A stretch of DNA of 25,169 bases from Oscillospiraceae bacterium. Lineage in GTDB: Bacteria; Bacillota_A; Clostridia; Oscillospirales; CAG-272. Below, piece by piece: positions 21,248-25,169 of the stretch. How positions within the stretch are numbered: position 1 is the first letter of the stretch; the number at the start of each line of letters is the position of its first letter. The translations under genes and the position numbers were made by a program. The notes under the pieces were generated by a model that was not told the DNA's origin, did not search any database, and saw nothing but the letters and a program-made list of their open reading frames with translations. The DNA is taken from contig SVSF01000015.1 of assembly GCA_015064425.1 (NCBI GenBank), positions 1 through 25,169 of the forward strand, given 5' to 3'.

Positions 21248-22326
21248 TATTTAATAAACATCGCATCTCCGAAGGAGAAGAATCTGTATTTTTCATCGAC
21301 GGCGCATTTATATGCCCCAAGCATCTTTTCTCTTTCGTAAAAGGCGGAAACGAGCATAAGAAGAGTGCTTTCCGGGAGATGGAAGTTAGTAATGAGTGCG
21401 TCCACAGCCTTGAAACGGTAACCGGGGTATATAAATATTCCGGTATCTCCGCTTATCGGGTGAATAATTCCTTCCTCGTCTGCAACGCTTTCAAGTGTTC
21501 TGCAGGAGGTCGTTCCGACTGCAATGATTCTACCGCCTGCGGATTTTCTTTCATTTATTATACGTGCGCTTTCCTCAGATACGGAAATATACTCTGCGTG
21601 CATTATATGCTCATCTATTCTGTCGGCTTTGACAGGTCTGAACGTTCCGAGTCCGACGTGGAGCATAACCGGAACTATGGCACAACCCTTGTTTTTTATT
21701 TTCTCAAGAAGCTCGGGCGTAAAATGAAGACCTGCTGTCGGAGCGGCGGCAGAGCCGTCGTCTTTTGCATATACGGTCTGATATCTGTTTTTATCCTCAA
21801 GCCTTTCGGTTATGTAAGGGGGAAGGGGCATGAGTCCTATTTCGTGTAGGATTTCGTATATATTTGAATACTTTTCTCTGTCGTAATCAAAACGTATAAG
21901 GCGATTTCCCTCGGTAACGATATCGATTATCTCACCTCTCAGAATTCCGTCGCCAAAAACGAGCTTGCTTCCTATTTTTGCACGTTTTCCCGGTTTGACG
22001 AGTGTTTCCCACGTGTCAAGCTCGTGAAGTCTGAGCAAAAGAAGCTCTATTTTAGCGTCCTCTCTACCCTCTGCGTGGCCGTAAAGCCTTGCGGGGATAA
22101 CCTTTGAATTGTTTATAACGAGTACGTCACCCGGATTTATATAATCCAATATATCAAAGAATTTCTTGTGCTCTATTGTATCGGTCTCTCGGTCTATTAC
22201 CATAAGACGGGAGCTGTCTCTCTTTTCGAGGGGGTGCTGTGCTATCCTCTCCTCGGGGAGATCGTAGAAAAAATCCTTTGTTTTAAGAGAGGTGGCTTCT
22301 TTTTTATTGATAATGATATCTGACAT
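21247..22326 (-). CDS. queA: S-adenosylmethionine:tRNA ribosyltransferase-isomerase (QueA)
   Basis: This 359-aa cytoplasmic enzyme transfers and isomerises the ribosyl group of SAM onto 7-aminomethyl-7-deazaguanine in tRNA, giving epoxyqueuosine. Family blocks are visible in order: an N-terminal [43 protein letters not shown]; the central [29 protein letters not shown]; and the C-terminal [23 protein letters not shown] chose ATG 22326 because GAAAGG lies 9 nt before it and the family starts here; an in-frame extension to 22428 would overlap dapA. tgt and other queuosine genes are not in the window. It is divergent from dapA. Confidence 0.96.
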   Translation of the reverse strand: MSDIIINKKEATSLKTKDFFYDLPEERIAQHPLEKRDSSRLMVIDRETDTIEHKKFFDILDYINPGDVLVINNSKVIPARLYGHAEGREDAKIELLLLRLHELDTWETLVKPGKRAKIGSKLVFGDGILRGEIIDIVTEGNRLIRFDYDREKYSNIYEILHEIGLMPLPPYITERLEDKNRYQTVYAKDDGSAAAPTAGLHFTPELLEKIKNKGCAIVPVMLHVGLGTFRPVKADRIDEHIMHAEYISVSEESARIINERKSAGGRIIAVGTTSCRTLESVADEEGIIHPISGDTGIFIYPGYRFKAVDALITNFHLPESTLLMLVSAFYEREKMLGAYKCAVDEKYRFFSFGDAMFIK

Positions 22327-22359
22327 ATTATTGCCTTTCACTGAAAAGTAACTCTGAGA

Positions 22360-22390
22360 GAGCTTTACGCATATAATTTGACTAAAGCTC
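22360..22390. promoter_or_regulatory. 8-bp inverted repeat around the dapA -10 box
   Basis: GAGCTTTA (22360-22367) and TAAAGCTC (22383-22390) flank a TATAAT at 22372-22377 that is the likely dapA -10 box; its -35 is weak. The repeat may be an operator in the queA-dapA divergent region. Confidence 0.4.
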
Positions 22391-22406
22391 AGAATCGGAG
22401 GTATGT

Positions 22407-23300
22407 ATGAGTAAAAATAAAAAAACATTATTTACCGGAGTGGGAACGGCTCTTATAACACCGTTTTCCGGTGGGGGTATAGACTATGAGGCGCTTGGAG
22501 CTCTTATAGATTATCAGATAAGAAATTCGGTGGATGCGCTTATCATAGCAGGTACAACCGGGGAAGCATCTACACTTTGTGAAGATGAATATAAGGAGCT
22601 TGTAAGCTTTGCGGTTCGTAAAATAGAGGGAAGAGTACCTGTTATAGCAGGTAGCGGGTGCAACGACACAGCAAAATCATGTAAGCTTACGAATATAGCA
22701 AACAATGCGGGCGTCGATGCCTGTCTTGTTGTAACTCCTTATTATAATAAAGCAACGCAAAACGGTTTGCTTGAAAGCTACAAAGAAATAGCGAAAAGCA
22801 CAAAGCTACCTATAATCGTTTATAACGTTCCGACAAGGACCTGTGTTGATATATCTCTTTCTACATACCGTGAGCTTGCAAAAATAGAGAACGTAGTTGC
22901 TGTAAAGGAGGCAAGTCCTGATATAGCCGCTACAGCGGAGCTCATTTTTGAATGCGGTGATAATATTGATATTTACACAGGAAGTGATGATCAGATAATT
23001 CCCACTCTCGCTCTTGGCGGAGCAGGCACTATATCGGTTGCATCAAACGTTATTCCGGGTACAGTGGGCGAAATCTGTCGTCTGTATATCGGTGGAAATA
23101 CGTCGGGAGCAAGAAATTTATTCAAAAAGTATTACCCACTTATGAGAGCAATGTTTTATGAGGTAAATCCTATACCGGTAAAAACCGCACTTTCAATGAT
23201 GGGTCTTTGCCGTGAAGAGTTCAGACTTCCTCTTTGCCGCATAGGTGATAAAAACAGACTTCTTCTTACAGAAATAATGCGTGATCTCGAGCTATTATAA
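22407..23300 (+). CDS. dapA: 4-hydroxy-tetrahydrodipicolinate synthase
   Basis: This 297-aa aldolase-type TIM barrel condenses pyruvate with aspartate semialdehyde, the first committed step to diaminopimelate and lysine (and to spore dipicolinate). Visible hallmarks are the AGTTGE motif (48-53), Y113 in PYYNK, catalytic Y139 in YNVPTRT, R144, and Schiff-base lysine K167 in AVKEAS. The GGAGG site is close to the ATG (5 nt). No other dap genes are adjacent, so it is a single-gene unit. No lysine riboswitch is present; the leader is only about 25-30 nt. Its TAA stop directly abuts the rpe stop on the opposite strand. Confidence 0.95.
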   Translation: MSKNKKTLFTGVGTALITPFSGGGIDYEALGALIDYQIRNSVDALIIAGTTGEASTLCEDEYKELVSFAVRKIEGRVPVIAGSGCNDTAKSCKLTNIANNAGVDACLVVTPYYNKATQNGLLESYKEIAKSTKLPIIVYNVPTRTCVDISLSTYRELAKIENVVAVKEASPDIAATAELIFECGDNIDIYTGSDDQIIPTLALGGAGTISVASNVIPGTVGEICRLYIGGNTSGARNLFKKYYPLMRAMFYEVNPIPVKTALSMMGLCREEFRLPLCRIGDKNRLLLTEIMRDLELL

Positions 23301-23972
23301 TTATCCCGCAAAAGGATGAAGCTCGCACTCCGAACGCATTTTAGATATTACAGTTCTCGGCTTTTGAGAACGGAATATAGCAGAACCTGAAACGATCACG
23401 TTTGCTCCGTTTGAGGATGCAAGCCAAACGTTTTCTTCGGTTATACCACCATCGACCTCAATATTTGTTTTAAGTCCGCGCTTTGTGATCTCACGTCTCA
23501 GAGCGCGGCATTTATCAAGAGTTTCGGGAATCATTTTTTGGCCGCCAAAGCCGGGCTCTACCGTCATAACAAGAACCATATCCAGCTTGTCGAGATAAGG
23601 GAGAACAGCTTCATATGGAGTCTTCGGAGAAATAGCAAGGCTTACTCTTACGTCGTGCTCTTTTATGTAGTCGATCATTTCTGCCATATTGCCCTCGCTT
23701 TCAACGTGTAACGTAATGATATCCGCACCTGCACGAATAAAAGCTTCAAGGTATTTTTCGGGCTGACTTATCATAAGATGCACGTCAAAAAGAAGACGGC
23801 TTACCTTTCTTGCTGCGGCAATAACTCCGGGTCCGAAGCTGATATTAGGTACAAAATGTCCGTCCATAACGTCAAGATGCAGATAATCTGCACCTGCGGA
23901 CTCCATTTTTATTACTTCATCTGCAATATGAGCAAAATCGCAGGAAAGAACTGAAGGGGAAATAAACGTCAT
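23301..23972 (-). CDS. rpe: Ribulose-phosphate 3-epimerase
   Basis: This 223-aa TIM-barrel enzyme interconverts ribulose-5-phosphate and xylulose-5-phosphate in the pentose phosphate pathway. Metal and catalytic residues are visible: H32 and D34 in LHLDVMDGHFVPN, H65 in DVHLMI, and the late aspartate in NIEVDGGI. The phosphate-binding GSAIF motif is near the C-terminus. ATG 23972 is chosen because AGGAGG sits 7 nt upstream and the protein then starts with the family's ISPSVLSCDF; an extension to 24038 has no ribosome binding site. In many Firmicutes rpe follows prpC/prkC/rsgA, but not here. Confidence 0.95.
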   Translation of the reverse strand: MTFISPSVLSCDFAHIADEVIKMESAGADYLHLDVMDGHFVPNISFGPGVIAAARKVSRLLFDVHLMISQPEKYLEAFIRAGADIITLHVESEGNMAEMIDYIKEHDVRVSLAISPKTPYEAVLPYLDKLDMVLVMTVEPGFGGQKMIPETLDKCRALRREITKRGLKTNIEVDGGITEENVWLASSNGANVIVSGSAIFRSQKPRTVISKMRSECELHPFAG

Positions 23973-24175
23973 ATTTAACCTCCTGTTTTTATTGTCGCAA
24001 TGCGACGAATTTTGTAACTTAAAACCGCATGTTACCATATTATTGTAATGTAAGCGGTAAAATTAGCGGGTGATGCTGTTAAAGGACTATTAAAATCAGG
24101 GCAGTGGGGGATCTATATAACAAGCGTTCTCGCATGGAATATCCGGGCTGCCTGCGTGGCAGCCCACCGAAAAAA
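23973..24175. other. rpe-ispF intergenic region with several inverted repeats
   Basis: The 203 bp contain a perfect 6-bp-arm palindrome GTCGCAATGCGAC (23994-24006) in the rpe leader, a GGGCTGCC/GGCAGCCC stem (24145-24152/24158-24165) just past ispF, and CGAAAAAA/TTTTTTCG (24168-24175/24181-24188) across the ispF stop codon. The last two could together end ispDF transcription, although no clear T-run follows the GC-rich stem. I could not identify a convincing rpe promoter. No gene is seen. Confidence 0.4.
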
Positions 24176-24652
24176 TTATATTTTTTCGATAAGACAAACC
24201 GCATGAGAGGCTATGCCCTCGAGATTTCCGGTGAAACCGAGCTTTTCTTCGGTGGTAGCCTTTACACTTACTTGCTCCAAAGAAATATTAAGAGCATTTG
24301 CGACGTTTTTTCTCATTTCGTCTATATAAGGCGAGATTTTCGGAGCTTGAGCTATTACTGTGGAATCGATATTTGATATTTTATAGCTGTTTTCTTTAAG
24401 GATTCGTGAAACCTCCGATGCAAGGACAAGGCTGTCTGCGCCTTTATATTTATCGTCGCTGTCAGGAAAGTGCTTTCCAATGTCGCCAAGAGCAGCCGCA
24501 CCGAGTAGAGCATCCATTACAGCGTGGACGAGCACGTCTGCGTCGCTGTGACCGAGTAGACCTGTTTCGTGAGGGATATCGACTCCTCCGAGTATAAGCT
24601 TTCTGCCCGTAGTAAGCCTGTGAACGTCATATCCGTGTCCTATTCTGAACAT
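24176..24652 (-). CDS. ispF: 2-C-methyl-D-erythritol 2,4-cyclodiphosphate synthase
   Basis: This 158-aa enzyme of the MEP isoprenoid pathway cyclises CDP-methylerythritol phosphate with release of CMP. It is usually a trimer with a divalent metal bound by D9, H11 and H43. These appear in IGHGYDVH and [14 protein letters not shown]. The C-terminal [21 protein letters not shown] block is typical. AAGGAGGAG supports the start. It overlaps ispD by 13 bp, so the two consecutive-pathway enzymes are co-translated. Confidence 0.97.
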   Translation of the reverse strand: MFRIGHGYDVHRLTTGRKLILGGVDIPHETGLLGHSDADVLVHAVMDALLGAAALGDIGKHFPDSDDKYKGADSLVLASEVSRILKENSYKISNIDSTVIAQAPKISPYIDEMRKNVANALNISLEQVSVKATTEEKLGFTGNLEGIASHAVCLIEKI

Positions 24653-25169
24653 TTTGAGGTCTCCTCCTTGCGATAACGTTCTTCTAATATCTTTTCAGCC
24701 TTTTCTATGTCTTCGGGGACTGTTATTTTAATGTTATTTCTGTCACATTCAACGAGCTTTACCTGATATCCTATGCGTTCCGCAAGCATATTATCGTCGG
24801 TAGCCTCAAATCCTTCTTTGCGTGCTGTGTACGCAGCGGCACAGTAAAGATTGCGCATAAATATCTGCGGAGTTTGTGCTAGCTTAACGGTGCTTCTGTC
24901 CTCGGTCTTTACTACAAAGCCTTTACTGTCAACTATCTTTACTGTATCAAAAACCCCGGTGGATGCACTTGCGGCACCATACTTTATTGCCGCATCAAGC
25001 ACTTTTTCTATATCCTCGGTGGTGATAAGACACCTTGCGGCATCATGCACTGCAACGAAATCAGCCTTTGGTGAGGTAGCATCAAAACCGCAGAGAGCAG
25101 ACTCTTGCCTTGTATTTCCGCCTTCAACTGTGCGGACAAGCTTTGTTATTCCGTATTTTTCTGCAAATT
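24640..25169 (-). CDS. ispD: 2-C-methyl-D-erythritol 4-phosphate cytidylyltransferase (N-terminus outside window)
   Basis: The C-terminal 176 residues of IspD are visible; the N-terminus with the CTP-binding glycine-rich loop lies beyond 25169. Recognisable parts are [13 protein letters not shown] near the start of the visible frame, the VAVHDAARC motif, [12 protein letters not shown] (KxxQTPQxF), and ATDDNMLAE (TDD). The frame runs open past GTG 25050, so that GTG is not the start. It transfers CMP to methylerythritol phosphate, two steps before IspF acts. In VHDAARC the usual Pro after AAR is Cys. Confidence 0.95.
   Translation of the reverse strand, partial: FAEKYGITKLVRTVEGGNTRQESALCGFDATSPKADFVAVHDAARCLITTEDIEKVLDAAIKYGAASASTGVFDTVKIVDSKGFVVKTEDRSTVKLAQTPQIFMRNLYCAAAYTARKEGFEATDDNMLAERIGYQVKLVECDRNNIKITVPEDIEKAEKILEERYRKEETSKCSE

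Overview
The window looks like part of a low-to-medium GC, spore-forming, anaerobic Clostridia chromosome, probably Oscillospirales/Ruminococcaceae-like and gut-associated. The evidence is the two-gene SmsCB (minimal SUF) Fe-S system, the sporulation genes gpr and spoIIP, a dockerin-type secreted protein, a GH123-like enzyme, DUF4358/DUF896/DUF1294 small genes, strong AGGAGG ribosome binding sites and near-consensus sigma-A promoters with 17-bp spacers. The lineage is inferred from gene content and style only; no database search was run.

Layout: (1) 1-1286: the 3' end of an AraC-type regulator, a GC-rich hairpin-filled repeat-like block, and ssrA (tmRNA) on the minus strand with its own promoter. 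(2) 1287-2990: smsC-smsB. (3) 2998-6093: a two-gene operon under a perfect consensus promoter, encoding a TerB_N/TerB_C protein and a BrxC/BrxD-family P-loop ATPase. This is the best candidate for an uncharacterised system here. (4) 6118-8580: tRNA-Arg(CCU), a mini dockerin protein, and an envelope operon (SGNH hydrolase, DUF4358 lipoprotein, DUF896 protein). (5) 8625-14103: a GH123-like glycoside hydrolase, then on the minus strand DUF1294, glnS and gltX. (6) 14125-15960: an orphan SBP_bac_5 lipoprotein. (7) 16068-18649: a sporulation block (gpr, spoIIP with a sigma-E-like promoter) and a 104-aa membrane protein. (8) 18646-19974: a small multi-pass membrane protein divergent from an HTH-S24 (LexA-like) regulator. 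(9) 19975-25169: an MFS transporter, queA, dapA, rpe, ispF and the C-terminal part of ispD.

Most of the window is housekeeping: tRNA charging, ribosome rescue, queuosine, lysine/peptidoglycan precursor, pentose phosphate and isoprenoid synthesis. Genes are densely packed. Convergent pairs either interlock their stop codons (dapA/rpe, 104-aa gene/102-aa gene) or share one hairpin that contains stop codons (MFS/queA, GH123/DUF1294). No insertion sequence, CRISPR array, phage gene or rRNA was seen.
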